Below are positions 8,097 through 21,126 of a DNA stretch of 64,000 bases, piece by piece. The position numbers and the translations under genes were made by a program. This DNA is from an uncultured Williamsia sp. (GTDB lineage: Bacteria > Actinomycetota > Actinomycetes > Mycobacteriales > Mycobacteriaceae): positions 62,001 to 126,000 of the forward strand of contig NZ_CANLWM010000007.1 of NCBI RefSeq assembly GCF_947494875.1, given 5' to 3'. How positions within the stretch are numbered: position 1 is the stretch's first letter; every line of letters starts with the position of its first letter. Under the pieces are notes generated by a model. It had not been told where the DNA came from. It worked only from the letters and a program-made list of their open reading frames with translations, and searched no databases.

Positions 8097-8786
8097 TCAC
8101 CCGATGTGGCGCGTCGCGGCCCATCGGGTCAGGGCGTTGCGGTTCGACTGCTGGGTCTTGCGGAGCACGTTGGACGCGTGGGTCTCGACCGTCTTCACCG
8201 AGATGAACAGCTCCTCGGCGATCTCGCGGTAGGTGTAGCCGCGCGCCAGCAATCGCAGCACCTCGAGTTCCCGAGGGGTGAGCGAGTCGAGGTCGGGATC
8301 GAGATGCGGCTCGGGCATCGGCGACCGGCCGGTGAAGGAGTCGAGCACGAAACCGGCCAGCCTCGGGCTGAACACGGCGTCCCCGTCGGCGACACGTCGC
8401 ACGGCGTCGGCGAGATCGGGACCGGCGATGGTCTTGGTGACGTATCCGCGTGCACCGGCGCGGATGGTCGCGATGACGTCCTCGGCGGCGTCGGAGACGC
8501 TGAGCGCCAGGTATACCGGCTCGACGCCGCGTCGGGTGTCGGCCACCCCGCGGATCACCGCGACACCTCCCCCGGACGGCATGTGCACGTCGAGCAGCAC
8601 CACGTCGGGTGCGGTGTCGACGATCCCGGCGACCGCCTCGGCGACACCGCCTGCCTCGCCGACGATCTCGAGACCGTCCTCACGCGACAACTCGGCGCGC
8701 ACCCCGGAGCGGAAGACGGCGTGATCGTCGACGAGGTAGACAGTGCGGGCGGTCCCGGTGCTCGCGGTCCCCGCGTTCGTCGTCAC
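8097..8786 (-). CDS. NarL/LuxR-type response regulator
   Basis: A 229-aa two-component regulator. Receiver: YLVDDHAVFRSGV, phosphoacceptor Asp in DVVLLDVHMPSGGG, and switch Lys in GYVTKTIAG. C-terminal LuxR-type helix-turn-helix: LTPRELEVLRLLARGYTYRE followed by ISVKTVETHASNVLRKT. The GTG start at 8786 overlaps the kinase stop (8783-8786), so the two are coupled. Likely target: the divergent PspC gene at 10136 and its own operon. Resembles envelope-stress PspC/LiaRS-like systems. Confidence 0.92.
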   Translation of the reverse strand: MTTNAGTASTGTARTVYLVDDHAVFRSGVRAELSREDGLEIVGEAGGVAEAVAGIVDTAPDVVLLDVHMPSGGGVAVIRGVADTRRGVEPVYLALSVSDAAEDVIATIRAGARGYVTKTIAGPDLADAVRRVADGDAVFSPRLAGFVLDSFTGRSPMPEPHLDPDLDSLTPRELEVLRLLARGYTYREIAEELFISVKTVETHASNVLRKTQQSNRNALTRWAATRHIG

Positions 8787-10006
8787 TGTGTGGTCCCTTC
8801 CTCTGTGTCGGATCCCGGTGCGGGGGTGTCGAAGTGGACGCGCAACGCCACCTCCGTGCCCCGCTCGGCGCTCGATCGGATGTCGACGGTGCCGCCGTGC
8901 CGTTCGATGCGACCGCGGATCGACCGGGCGATCCCCTGCCGGTCGGCGGCCACTGTGGACGGGTCGAAGCCACGGCCCCGGTCACGCACGAACACCTCTG
9001 CGCCGTCGTCGGACAACTCGGCGTAGACGTCGACACGTCTCTGGCCGGAGTGTTTGGCCGCGTTGACGAGTGCTTCGCGGGTGGCGCCCACGAGTGCGTC
9101 GCAGCGGCGATCGGTCTCGCCGACGGTGACGAGATCGATCTCGATGCCGTAGCCGTCCTCCACTTCTGCGGCGACCGTCGCGAGCGCGGCGGTCACCGAT
9201 GTCTCCTGGCCGCGCGGTCCGTCGAAGAGCCACCGGCGCAGTTCCCGTTCCTGGCTGCGGGCCAGTCGGGCGACCTCGTCGGGGCTGTCGGATCGCTTCT
9301 GGATGAGAGCGAGGGTCTGCAGCACCGAATCGTGCAGGTGTGCCGCGATCTCCTCGCGTTCGGCGGTGCGGATCCGCGCCGACCGTTCGGCGTCGATGGT
9401 GCGCACCAGGCGCATCCACAGCGGGATGGTCAGCACGACGACGCCGACGAGCGTCGCCGCGACCGCGAGCAGCGTCGAGTTCAGGCCTCCGAACGACCGG
9501 TTACCGGCGACCACGACGACGACCAGGCCCACCACCACGAGCGCCGCGCCGCCGACGAGACGTGCCCACGTGAGGACCGAGGTGCGTCGTCGGTCGCCGA
9601 GGTCGACCTCACGCCACACCACCGCCGCGCCGATCGCGATCACCGCTATCGGGATGAGATACCCGGCGGGCGTCCCCGAGGCCGTCGATCCGACGACCAC
9701 CAGTCCGACGGCGCCGATGACCGCGAGACCCAGTGCCTGCGAACGCTCTCCGGGCGCGGGCGGTTCGGTGTCATGGCCGGGTGGGCAGAAGAACCACAGG
9801 AGCGCGTAGGCCATCACGCCGGCGCCCGCCAACACGGTGAGGGCGACGAACACCAGGCGCACGACGACCGGGCGCAGGCCGAGGTGGTCGGCGACACCCC
9901 CGGCGACGCCGCCGACGACGCGACCGCCGTTGCGCCGCAGGATGCGGGCCGGGGCGCCGCCACCCCGCGGCGACGACGCGTCCGCACGCGTGTACCGGGT
10001 GGTCAT
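8783..10006 (-). CDS. PspC-domain sensor histidine kinase
   Basis: A 407-aa membrane kinase. A PspC domain at the N-terminus (GGRVVGGVAGGVADHLGLRP then a transmembrane helix ending LLWFFCPPG), further membrane segments (about residues 90-195), a HisKA_3 box ERE EIAAHLHDSVLQTL with the phospho-His, and an HATPase domain (REALVNAAKHSGQRRVDVYA, VRDRGRGFDP). The ATG at 10006 is taken because the PspC domain follows; an upstream in-frame GTG-type extension lacks domain support. PspC domains sense or stabilise the membrane; the fused kinase suggests envelope-stress input. Confidence 0.92.
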   Translation of the reverse strand: MTTRYTRADASSPRGGGAPARILRRNGGRVVGGVAGGVADHLGLRPVVVRLVFVALTVLAGAGVMAYALLWFFCPPGHDTEPPAPGERSQALGLAVIGAVGLVVVGSTASGTPAGYLIPIAVIAIGAAVVWREVDLGDRRRTSVLTWARLVGGAALVVVGLVVVVVAGNRSFGGLNSTLLAVAATLVGVVVLTIPLWMRLVRTIDAERSARIRTAEREEIAAHLHDSVLQTLALIQKRSDSPDEVARLARSQERELRRWLFDGPRGQETSVTAALATVAAEVEDGYGIEIDLVTVGETDRRCDALVGATREALVNAAKHSGQRRVDVYAELSDDGAEVFVRDRGRGFDPSTVAADRQGIARSIRGRIERHGGTVDIRSSAERGTEVALRVHFDTPAPGSDTEEGTTQ

Positions 10007-10135
10007 GCACCGATCGTGGCACGGCGAGGGCGGGTGCGGCATCGGGGAGCACCCCGACACGGACACGGTCTCCGCGGTCGAATATCAGGGTTGATCCCGA
10101 TTCACCTCGCCGTCGCCACACCCGACGATGGGTGC

Positions 10136-11344
10136 ATGAGTCCGACAGTGGCACCCCCGACGACCGACGAACTGCATGACATCTGGCGCACCCGGCCCGT
10201 GCGCTCGGGCGGGGACGCCATGATCGCCGGCGTGTGCAGTGGCATCGCCCGCCGGTACGACGTCGACCCGACCCTGGTGCGTGTCGCGCTGGTGGTGGCC
10301 GCGACGTTCGGCGGCAGCGGCGTGCTCGCGTACATCGCGTGCTGGTTCGCGCTCCCGTCCGACGGCGTCGAGAACCCCCGTCGCCGTGGTCCGCTCGGTC
10401 GACACGGGATGCCGCGGGATCTCCACCGGCCCGGGACGGTGGGTCTCGTCGTGGTGGCGATCATCGCGCTGGCGATACTGCCGAGCCCCGCGTGGGGGTC
10501 CAGCGGACTCGTCGGCGCCGCGTTGCTGGTGGTCGGTGTGTGGGCGCTGCACCGCCGGACACCGGAACCCCCGCCCGGGACGTCCGCCGACACCGTCACC
10601 ACGGTGTCGTTGACCAAGCCGGCCGCGCCGACCGGCGCCCCGGCCGACGCGGACGCGACGACAGAGCGCGTCGTCCCGCCCGCGTGGGATCCGCTGGGAG
10701 CGGCCCCGTTCGCGTGGGACCTCCCCGACCCCCCGACCACACAGACCCCCGCCCCACGTCCGGCGCGCGACACGGCGCTCGCGGCGGTCGTCGTCGGTGT
10801 CGCTCTGCTCGTCGCGGCTGTCGGGGTGGCGCTCTGGTCGGCGGTCGGCGTCGCGGCCGTCACACCGGTGCGGATCGCCGGCGCCGTGCTCGCGGTGCTG
10901 GCGGTCGGGGTGATCGCCGGGGCGCTCCGCGGGCGCCGTACCGGTTTGACCGGTCTGGCGGTGCTGGTCGGGGTGGTGGTCGTCGTGCTCGGCGTGGCCG
11001 ACCGGAGTCCGCAATTCCCGTCCGGCGGTGTGGGGGAACGGAACTGGAAGCCGCTCAGCGAAGGTGACCTCGCGCCGGAGTACACGGTCACCGTCGGCTC
11101 GGGGACGCTCGACCTCCGGTCGGTAACCCTGACGGGCGATCGCACCGTGCGGGTCGAGGCCGGTGTCGGACAGGTCGTCATCGAGGTACCGCGGGACATG
11201 AACGTCCGGGCCGTCTGTCACACGACCGTCGGCAAGCAGGACTGTGCGTCAGGCGTCCAGGGTGGGGACGACGGGGCAGCCGGTCCCGTGCTGACCGTCG
11301 ACGCCTCCACCGTCGCCGGGGACATCGAGGTGCGGCGTGGCTGA
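10136..11344 (+). CDS. PspC-domain membrane protein
   Basis: A 402-aa protein divergent from the PspC kinase, 129 bp apart. PspC domain at about residues 20-75 (AMIAGVCSGIARRYDVDPTL, then a membrane helix ending ACWFALPSDG), then two further membrane clusters (about 105-140 and 215-290) separated by a Pro/Thr-rich linker, and a C-terminal exported-looking segment with a Cys pair (CHTTVGKQDC) resembling a beta-structured LiaF/DUF2154-like tail. The neighbourhood suggests it is regulated by, or feeds, the adjacent two-component system. Confidence 0.8.
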   Translation: MSPTVAPPTTDELHDIWRTRPVRSGGDAMIAGVCSGIARRYDVDPTLVRVALVVAATFGGSGVLAYIACWFALPSDGVENPRRRGPLGRHGMPRDLHRPGTVGLVVVAIIALAILPSPAWGSSGLVGAALLVVGVWALHRRTPEPPPGTSADTVTTVSLTKPAAPTGAPADADATTERVVPPAWDPLGAAPFAWDLPDPPTTQTPAPRPARDTALAAVVVGVALLVAAVGVALWSAVGVAAVTPVRIAGAVLAVLAVGVIAGALRGRRTGLTGLAVLVGVVVVVLGVADRSPQFPSGGVGERNWKPLSEGDLAPEYTVTVGSGTLDLRSVTLTGDRTVRVEAGVGQVVIEVPRDMNVRAVCHTTVGKQDCASGVQGGDDGAAGPVLTVDASTVAGDIEVRRG

Positions 11345-11540
11345 CCGAGGCGTTCGTGGCCCGGTGGACTTCGGTCAGGTGGTGGTCGGCGTGATCGCGT
11401 TCGTGGTGGCGGTGTGGGGACTGCTCGGCGCCCCGTCCCTCGACGATGTCTCGGTGCTCCCGTGGATCGCGGTCGGTGTCGCCGGGGCGGTCGGTGTCAG
11501 CCTGATCGTCGGCGGCGGCATCCGCTCCCGCAAGCGCTGA
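11337..11540 (+). CDS. small two-helix membrane protein
   Basis: A 67-aa protein starting with GTG 11337, overlapping the PspC gene end by 8 bp. Two predicted transmembrane helices (GQVVVGVIAFVVAVWGLLG and WIAVGVAGAVGVSLIVGGG) with a basic tail RSRKR. No known domain recognised. Tight coupling suggests that it works with the PspC protein. Confidence 0.65.
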   Translation: MADRGVRGPVDFGQVVVGVIAFVVAVWGLLGAPSLDDVSVLPWIAVGVAGAVGVSLIVGGGIRSRKR

Positions 11541-11550
11541 TCCCATCTCC

Positions 11551-11703
11551 CCGAGCGGGCAGAAACCCCTCGCCGAGCGGGCAGAAAATCCCGTCGATCG
11601 TGCAATGGATCCCGTCGATCGTGCAGAACTGTCACCTACGCGAGCTGATGTGCACGCTCGATGCGATCTGCCGCACGCTCGCGTGAATTAAGTGCCCGCT
11701 CGG
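11551..11703. repeat. intergenic array with CGAGCGGGCAG units and inverted copy
   Basis: The 207-bp gap between the small membrane protein and guaA contains CCGAGCGGGCAGAAA at 11551 and 11573 (22-bp spacing), TCCCGTCGATCGTGCA at 11589 and 11610 (21-bp spacing), and an inverted TGCCCGCTCGG at 11693-11703 that can pair with the first type. Degenerate inverted versions of the second type (TGCACGCTCGAT, GCACGCTCG) lie between. A large cruciform or RNA hairpin is possible at the convergent 3' ends. The core resembles the array at 30368-30500. Confidence 0.7.
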
Positions 11704-11747
11704 CGGGGGGTTTTAGCCCGGTCGGCGGGATCAGGTGAGCGCCGAGG

Positions 11748-13328
<1,581 letters not shown>

Positions 13329-13338
13329 CCGCGTGAGT

Positions 13339-15153
13339 CTAGGCGCTGACGTCGGCCCGACCCGCATCCGCGGCGACCGGCGGGAACAGCGACTGCGACG
13401 ACCCGTGGTTCACCGCGACGATCGGCAGGCGCAGCGCGCCCGGGGCATCGGCGGGGACCACCGGCTCGACGGGTGCGACGGGGTCCAGGCGGCGGTAGGG
13501 CTCCGCCTGCGAGGGCCGCAGATCGGCCTCACCCTTGTTCGGCCACAGCGCGATCGCCCGTTCGGCCTGTGCGCTGATGCTCAACGACGGATTGACGCCC
13601 AGGTTCGCGCTGATGGCCGCACCGTCGGTGATGTGCAGCGTCGGGTAGTTCCACACGCGGTGGTACGGGTCGATGACACCGGTCGACGGGTCGTCGGCGA
13701 TGACGCACCCGCCCAGGTAGTGGGCGGTCAGCGGCATGTTGAACACGTCGCCCCACGTGCCGCCGGCCAGACCGTTCAGCTTCTCGGCGGCACGCTGGGT
13801 GGCCTCGTTGCCGGCGGGGATCCACGTCGGGTTCGGCTCGCCGTGGCCCTGGCGGCTGTTGACGAAACGGTACTTGCCGATCTTCTGGACGAACGTGGTG
13901 AGCGAGTTGTCCTTGTTCTGCATCACCAGCATGATCACGGTCCGTTGCGACCAGTTCTTCACCCAGAACAGGCGGCGCAGCGCACCGGGGTTCTTGCGGA
14001 GCTCGTCGAGCCACTTGAGCACGCGCGGACGCCCGGGGGCACCGTCGGTGAGCAGCGTCTGCAGCAGCGCCATCGCGTTCGATCCCTTGCCGTAGCGGCA
14101 GGGCTCGATGTGGGTGTCCGGCGCGGGGTGGATGGACGACGTGATGGCCACGCCCTCGGAGAAGTCGTCCGACGGATCGACCTCGTGCCGCATCGCACCG
14201 AGGATCGACTCGGAGTTCGTCCGGGTGAGCCGGCCGATCGTGTCCGACAGCTCCGGCAGCGATCCGTCGTCCTTGGCCAGGTGCAGCAGTCGCTGAGTGT
14301 TGTAGGTACCCGCCGCGACGATGACGTGGGCGGCGGTGAGCGTGCGGGGCTTGCGGCCCAGGCGGGTCCACGCGCCGGTGCGGGCGGTCTCGACCCACCA
14401 GGTGTCCTTGGTGCGGTTGGTGCGCAGGCCGGTCACCGTCGTGCGGTCCAGGATGTCGGCACCGGCGCGCTCGGCCAGGCCGAGGTAGTTCTTCATCAGG
14501 GTGTTCTTCGCACCGACGCGGCAGCCGGTCATGCACGAGCCGCACTCGGTGCAGGCGACGCGGTCGGGGCCGACGCCACCGAAGTACGGGTCGGGGACGG
14601 TCTCCCCCGGTGCGCCCTGTCCTCCGGTCTTCGCGCCGAAGAACACCCCGACCGGCGTGGGACCGAACGTCTCGCCGACGCCCATGTCGTCGGCGATCTC
14701 CTTGAGGATGCGATCCGACGGCGTGAACGTGGGGTTCGACACCACGCCCAGCATCCGACGCGCCTGCTCGTAGTGCGGGGTGAGCTCGGCCTCCCAGTCG
14801 GTGATGTGCCCCCACTGCGGGTCGGTGAAGAACGGGGTCGGCGGCTTGTAGAGCGTGTTCGCGTAGTTGAGCGACCCTCCGCCCACGCCGGCGCCGGCGA
14901 GCACCATCACGTCACGCAGCATGTGGATGCGTTGAATGCCGAAGAGGTGCAGCTTGGGCGCCCACAGGAACTTGTTGAGACGCCAGCTGGTCTTCGCGAA
15001 GTCCTCGTCCTCGAACCGTCGACCTGCCTCGACGACGGCGACGCGGTACCCCTTCTCGACCAGACGCAGGGCGCTGACGCTGCCGCCGAAACCCGATCCG
15101 ATGATCAGGACGTCGTAGTCGTGACTGAGATTCCCGGACAGGGGTTCGGACAC
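13339..15153 (-). CDS. GMC-type FAD oxidoreductase (ChoD-like, putative cholesterol oxidase)
   Basis: A 604-aa FAD enzyme. Rossmann FAD motif [19 protein letters not shown] near residue 15, [14 protein letters not shown], a Cys-rich segment [17 protein letters not shown], and the C-terminal GMC block [20 protein letters not shown]. Position next to guaA/guaB3 matches Rv3409c (choD). Whether it oxidises cholesterol is not established even for that family, so substrate is left open. The GTG start at 15153 has GAGGTGG upstream. No signal peptide is visible, so cytosolic. Confidence 0.85.
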   Translation of the reverse strand: MSEPLSGNLSHDYDVLIIGSGFGGSVSALRLVEKGYRVAVVEAGRRFEDEDFAKTSWRLNKFLWAPKLHLFGIQRIHMLRDVMVLAGAGVGGGSLNYANTLYKPPTPFFTDPQWGHITDWEAELTPHYEQARRMLGVVSNPTFTPSDRILKEIADDMGVGETFGPTPVGVFFGAKTGGQGAPGETVPDPYFGGVGPDRVACTECGSCMTGCRVGAKNTLMKNYLGLAERAGADILDRTTVTGLRTNRTKDTWWVETARTGAWTRLGRKPRTLTAAHVIVAAGTYNTQRLLHLAKDDGSLPELSDTIGRLTRTNSESILGAMRHEVDPSDDFSEGVAITSSIHPAPDTHIEPCRYGKGSNAMALLQTLLTDGAPGRPRVLKWLDELRKNPGALRRLFWVKNWSQRTVIMLVMQNKDNSLTTFVQKIGKYRFVNSRQGHGEPNPTWIPAGNEATQRAAEKLNGLAGGTWGDVFNMPLTAHYLGGCVIADDPSTGVIDPYHRVWNYPTLHITDGAAISANLGVNPSLSISAQAERAIALWPNKGEADLRPSQAEPYRRLDPVAPVEPVVPADAPGALRLPIVAVNHGSSQSLFPPVAADAGRADVSA

Positions 15154-15240
15154 CGTGCCACCTCGCGTTCCGTGCTGGTCCACGTCACGGGGCTGCGACC
15201 GGGTCGCTGTGACGCGCGCCCCATCGTACAACGCGCGTTG

Positions 15241-16233
15241 TCAGATTCCAGCACTCGCCGACGACCGGGTCAGGAGCTGTTCGGAGAGCTCCCACAGTCG
15301 TTCGGCGTTCGCGGCGTCGAGCGCGAACGGGGCGACCCCGTGCCGGCCATCGGCCTCCGATCGCGCGTGGAGGACGGGCGCCGGCGCGCAGTCCTCGAGG
15401 TACACACCCCCGAGACCCGCGAGGTCGGGGTGCACAGCGGCGAGCACGGTCGTCGCCGCACCCTGCGCCACCGTCTTGAGGTCCTCCGGCGCACCGGCCG
15501 ACCGACGTGCCGCCGCCAACGCCTCGGGGTCGACGTGACGCTGCAGGCCCGTCGCGATGCCCCCGGGCATCACCGCGTTCACCCGGATCCCTTCGCTCGC
15601 CCATCGCCGGTCGGCCTCGACGGCGAACAGCGTCGTCGCGCTCTTCGACTGGCCGTAGGCGAGGAACGGGCTGTACTCCACGAACGAGAAGTCCAGGTCA
15701 TCGAACAGCACCGGGCACATCTGGTGTGCCGCCGACGTCACGACGACGACCCGTGCGCCGTGGGCCGCCACGAGAGCGTCGTGCAGGCCCGTCACGAGCC
15801 GGAAGTGACCGAGATGGTTGACGGCGAGATGCATCTCGACGCCGTCCGCGGTCAGGGTGCGCTCGGGCAGCGCCATGATGCCGGCGTTGGCGATCAGCAC
15901 GTGGAGTGATCCGGACCACGTCTCCAGGAATGCGTCGACGCTGCCGAGGTCGGCGAGGTCGAGGTGGCGGACCTCGATCCGGGCGCCGGGGTGCGCGGTC
16001 CGGATGTCGTCGGCGACCGATTCGCCCGCCGCGACGTCCCGCACCGCCATGACGACGTGTGCGCCCTTCGCGGCGAGGACGCGGGCGGTCTCCACGCCGA
16101 TCCCCGACGACGCGCCGGTGACGACGACGGTGCGACCGGTCAGGTCGAGACCGTCGGCGACCTCGTCGGCGCTGGTGGTGGCATCGAATCGGGTCGGGAA
16201 CGCGGCTGCGCCGGACTGTGTGCGGTTCGTCAT
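15241..16233 (-). CDS. SDR-family NAD(P)-dependent oxidoreductase
   Basis: A 330-aa classical-type short-chain dehydrogenase. Cofactor motif TGASSGIGVETARVLAAKG near residue 42, NAGIM motif, catalytic Ser in VVVTSAAHQ and YGQSKSA as the YxxxK pair. Closest in feel to retinol-dehydrogenase/WWOX-like SDRs, substrate unknown. ATG 16233 has GAGGAG 6 bases upstream. Divergent from the TetR gene, with twin operators between them, so it is probably the repressor's target. Confidence 0.88.
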   Translation of the reverse strand: MTNRTQSGAAAFPTRFDATTSADEVADGLDLTGRTVVVTGASSGIGVETARVLAAKGAHVVMAVRDVAAGESVADDIRTAHPGARIEVRHLDLADLGSVDAFLETWSGSLHVLIANAGIMALPERTLTADGVEMHLAVNHLGHFRLVTGLHDALVAAHGARVVVVTSAAHQMCPVLFDDLDFSFVEYSPFLAYGQSKSATTLFAVEADRRWASEGIRVNAVMPGGIATGLQRHVDPEALAAARRSAGAPEDLKTVAQGAATTVLAAVHPDLAGLGGVYLEDCAPAPVLHARSEADGRHGVAPFALDAANAERLWELSEQLLTRSSASAGI

Positions 16234-16254
16234 GGGATCTCCTCGGTCAGCAAA

Positions 16255-16309
16255 CGTAGGGTTCCTACGCTTGAAGGAGACTGTATCACCGAAACGAAGG
16301 GTGACTACG
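16255..16309. promoter_or_regulatory. twin TetR-type operators between SDR and regulator genes
   Basis: Site 1 at 16255-16269 is a perfect dyad CGTAGG-GTT-CCTACG. Site 2 at 16295-16309 is a degenerate copy CGAAGG-GTG-ACTACG. They share the same 15-bp layout and flanks (AAAC before) and are exactly 40 bp apart, nearly four helical turns. One lies close to the SDR start and the other close to the TetR start, consistent with one repressor controlling both directions. Confidence 0.78.
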
Positions 16310-16317
16310 GTTGTGGG

Positions 16318-16866
16318 ATGTCCCCTGCTCGGTCCGACGCCCGCGCCAACCGCGAGTCCCTCGTCACGGCGGCGGCGGAGTTGTTCGCCGAGGTCGGCCC
16401 CGCTGTACCCCTCGATGCGATCGCCCGCCGGGCCGGCGTGAGCATCGCGACGCTCTACCGCCACTTCCCGAGCCGAGAGGCGCTGGTGGTCGAGGTGTAC
16501 CGATCCGAGATCGAGCGACTCGGCGAGGCCGACGACCTCCTCGCGCACAGCGCCACCGCGGCCGAGGCGATGGGTGCGTGGACACGGCGATTCCTCGCCT
16601 ACGCCGACACGAAACAGGTTCTGGGAGAGGTGATCCACGCTCTGCCCGACGACGAGCGTCCGTCGGCACGGGCGACGGTGACCGGCGCGATCGACCGACT
16701 GCTCGACGCCGGCCGTCGCGACGGGTCGCTCCGGGCCGACCTCGACGCCGACGACGTGCTGTTGCTGTTCAGCGGTGTGTGGTCACTGCCCGACGACGAT
16801 CGTCGTCGCGAGCGCGTGGACCGTCTCGCTGCGTTCGTGATCGACGGGCTGCGCACCGATGGCTGA
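16318..16866 (+). CDS. TetR-family transcriptional regulator
   Basis: A 182-aa regulator. Helix-turn-helix at residues about 12-55 (RESLVTAAAELFAEVGPAVP, IARRAGVSIATLYRHFPSRE). The C-terminal ligand domain is all-helical without recognisable specificity. ATG 16318 fits the usual TetR N-terminus. It lies divergent from the SDR gene with two operator copies between them, the classic arrangement for a local repressor. Ends 15 bp before the convergent guaB3 gene. Confidence 0.9.
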   Translation: MSPARSDARANRESLVTAAAELFAEVGPAVPLDAIARRAGVSIATLYRHFPSREALVVEVYRSEIERLGEADDLLAHSATAAEAMGAWTRRFLAYADTKQVLGEVIHALPDDERPSARATVTGAIDRLLDAGRRDGSLRADLDADDVLLLFSGVWSLPDDDRRRERVDRLAAFVIDGLRTDG

Positions 16867-16881
16867 CCATCGGCGAATCCG

Positions 16882-18024
16882 TCAGGACCGCGCGGTGAGG
16901 CCCACCTTCTGGAACTCCTTGAGGTCGGAGTAGCCGGTCTTGGCCATCGACCGGCGGAGACCGCCGACGACGTTGCGGTCCCCGAACGGCACCGACGACG
17001 GGCCGTGCAGGACGCATTCGAGGCTGGGGTTCTCGCCCTCCACCGCGACCTGCATCAGCGCGCCGCGCGGCAGCGACGGATGGGCGGCGGCGGCCGTCCA
17101 GAACCATCCGCGGCCGGGCGCCTCGGCGGCCGCGGCGAGCGGGGTACCGAGCATCGCGGCGTCGGCGCCGCATGCGATGGCCTTCGCGAGGTCACCGGAC
17201 GTGTGGATGTCGCCGTCGGCGATGACGTGGACGTAGCGCCCACCGGTCTCGTCGAGGTACTCCCGGCGTGCGGCGGCGGCGTCGGCGATGGCCGTGGCCA
17301 TGGGCACACCGATGCCGAGCACCTCCCCCGTCGTCGTGGAGCCCTCGGTGGAGCCGTACCCGACGATCACGCCGGCCGCACCGGTGCGCATGAGATGCAG
17401 GGCCGTGCGGTGGTCGTGCACACCGCCGGCGACGACGGGGATGTCGAGGTCGGCGATGAAGGTCTTCAGGTTGAGCGGTTCGCGGTCGTTCTTGCTCACG
17501 TGCTCGGCCGAGATGATCGTGCCGTGCACCACCAGCAGGTCGATTCCCGCCGACAGCAGGGTGGGGGTCAGCTCCTGCGCGTGCTGTGGACTGACCCGGA
17601 CCGCGGTGGTGACGCCGGCGTCGCGGATGCGGGCGACGGCCTCGCCGAGCAGCGCCGCGTCGAGCGGGGCGGCGTGCAACTCCTGCAGTCGCGCGATGGC
17701 GGCGGCAGGATCGGGGTCGTTCGTGGCGATCTCGGCGACCTCGGCCAGACGCGCATCGGCGTCACGATGCCGCGACCAGAGCCCTTCGCCGTTGAGCACA
17801 CCGAGCGCACCGGCCCGACCGAGCGCGATGGCGGTCTCCGGGGAGACCACCGCGTCGGTCGGGTGCGTCAGGATCGGGGTGTCGAAGCGGTAGGCGTCGA
17901 GCTGCCAGGCGGTCGACACCTCGCTCGACGACCGGGTCCGCCGGGACGGGACGATCGTGATGTCGTCGAGTTCGAACGTCTGCCGGGCAGTTCTGCCCAT
18001 GCCGATGTCCACCAGGTCACGCAC
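16882..18024 (-). CDS. guaB3: GuaB3-family IMP dehydrogenase-like protein
   Basis: A 380-aa IMPDH/GMPR-family barrel without CBS domains (LDDITIVPSRRTRSSSEVST at the start, VVHGTIISAEHVSK, VVAGGVHDHRTALHLM). The canonical IMPDH catalytic loop GSICTT is absent; GYGSTEGSTTTGEVLG occupies that region, as in actinobacterial GuaB3 proteins whose function has long been ambiguous (Rv3410c). GTG start at 18024, 63 bp downstream of guaB and probably in the same operon. Confidence 0.88.
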   Translation of the reverse strand: MRDLVDIGMGRTARQTFELDDITIVPSRRTRSSSEVSTAWQLDAYRFDTPILTHPTDAVVSPETAIALGRAGALGVLNGEGLWSRHRDADARLAEVAEIATNDPDPAAAIARLQELHAAPLDAALLGEAVARIRDAGVTTAVRVSPQHAQELTPTLLSAGIDLLVVHGTIISAEHVSKNDREPLNLKTFIADLDIPVVAGGVHDHRTALHLMRTGAAGVIVGYGSTEGSTTTGEVLGIGVPMATAIADAAAARREYLDETGGRYVHVIADGDIHTSGDLAKAIACGADAAMLGTPLAAAAEAPGRGWFWTAAAAHPSLPRGALMQVAVEGENPSLECVLHGPSSVPFGDRNVVGGLRRSMAKTGYSDLKEFQKVGLTARS

Positions 18025-18087
18025 CGGTGCGCCTTTCGTCGGATTCCGCCCCCGTCACCGCCCCCGGGGACTTCACCGGGGAGACGG

Positions 18088-20233
<2,146 letters not shown>

Positions 20234-20259
20234 TCGCCGTACGCCGGCGACGGCGAGTC

Positions 20260-21126
20260 TCAGCCTGCCGGCGTCGTCGTCGTGGTCGTGGTCTCCGAGT
20301 CCGACGGTGCGGGCGACCCGGTCTGCGGAGGTGCCTGCCTCGGAGTGGTCGTCGGCGGCGTCACCGGGGCCCGCAGCAACATCCGTGGGTCGACCGACGT
20401 GGTGGGCGGGCTCGGGATCGATGTGATCTCGCTGGGCACAGAGATCGACGGCAGCGTCGACGGGATCGGCACCGATGTGATCGCCGTCAGCGGATTCTGC
20501 GGGATGGGCCCGACCTGCTCGGCGAGACGCTGCGCCCAGTCCTGCATCCGCTGCTTGGCGTCGGTGCCGGACATCTTGCCGACGTCCTTCTGAGCGGCGA
20601 CGAGGTACTCGGCGGCCGCACGCTTGTCACCGCCGGCGAGGGCCTGCTCGGCCTTCTCCATGTTCGACTGCACGTTCGACGAGGCGATGGTGGCGCTGGC
20701 CTCCGAGCCGAACATCGTCTCCTTGACGTTCCACAGCGGATCGCCGGGCTCGGCGTTCTGCGCGAGCACGGTCACCGCACCGAAGGCGACGACGGCGACC
20801 GCGGCCGCACCGGCGACATAACGCAGGCGGCGGAAGGCCCCCCGATGGGTCGTGGCACGGTCGATCCGCGTGATCTCCGCCTCGACCTCGTCGACGGTCG
20901 GGTGCAACGGCATCGGCCGCGCCTCGACGTCGTGCCGCCACCCGGCGAGCATCGAGGCGAGCTGGTGGTCGGCGTCGGTGAGTTCCCATCCGCCGGGCAG
21001 TCGGTCGCGGGCGAGGGCGTCGAGCAGCGCGTCGTCGGCGCGCACGGCTGCGACGTCGAGGGGTTCGGCGTCCATCGACCCGTGGTCGCGGCCGGGGAAG
21101 GCCGAAGTGCGATCGTCGTCGGTCAT
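20260..21126 (-). CDS. rsdA: anti-sigma-D factor
   Basis: A 288-aa single-pass membrane protein. N-terminal about 100 residues cytoplasmic, containing VRADDALLDALARDRLPGG, the likely sigma-binding segment; transmembrane helix at about 103-122; an extracellular part with a short helix bundle and a Ser/Thr/Pro-rich tail. In M. tuberculosis RsdA (Rv3413c) binds SigD and is removed by proteolysis. The ATG overlaps the sigD stop (21123-21126), the typical sigma/anti-sigma coupling. Confidence 0.88.
   Translation of the reverse strand: MTDDDRTSAFPGRDHGSMDAEPLDVAAVRADDALLDALARDRLPGGWELTDADHQLASMLAGWRHDVEARPMPLHPTVDEVEAEITRIDRATTHRGAFRRLRYVAGAAAVAVVAFGAVTVLAQNAEPGDPLWNVKETMFGSEASATIASSNVQSNMEKAEQALAGGDKRAAAEYLVAAQKDVGKMSGTDAKQRMQDWAQRLAEQVGPIPQNPLTAITSVPIPSTLPSISVPSEITSIPSPPTTSVDPRMLLRAPVTPPTTTPRQAPPQTGSPAPSDSETTTTTTTPAG

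Noticed and set aside
8609-10135. Upstream extension of the PspC protein to more than 900 residues
   Set aside because: It would overlap the whole sensor kinase gene on the other strand and adds only Arg-rich non-domain sequence; the PspC protein begins at ATG 10136.
13333-15909. 858-codon plus-strand open frame opposite the GMC oxidoreductase and SDR
   Set aside because: Composition typical of an antisense frame; the minus-strand genes have clear cofactor motifs.
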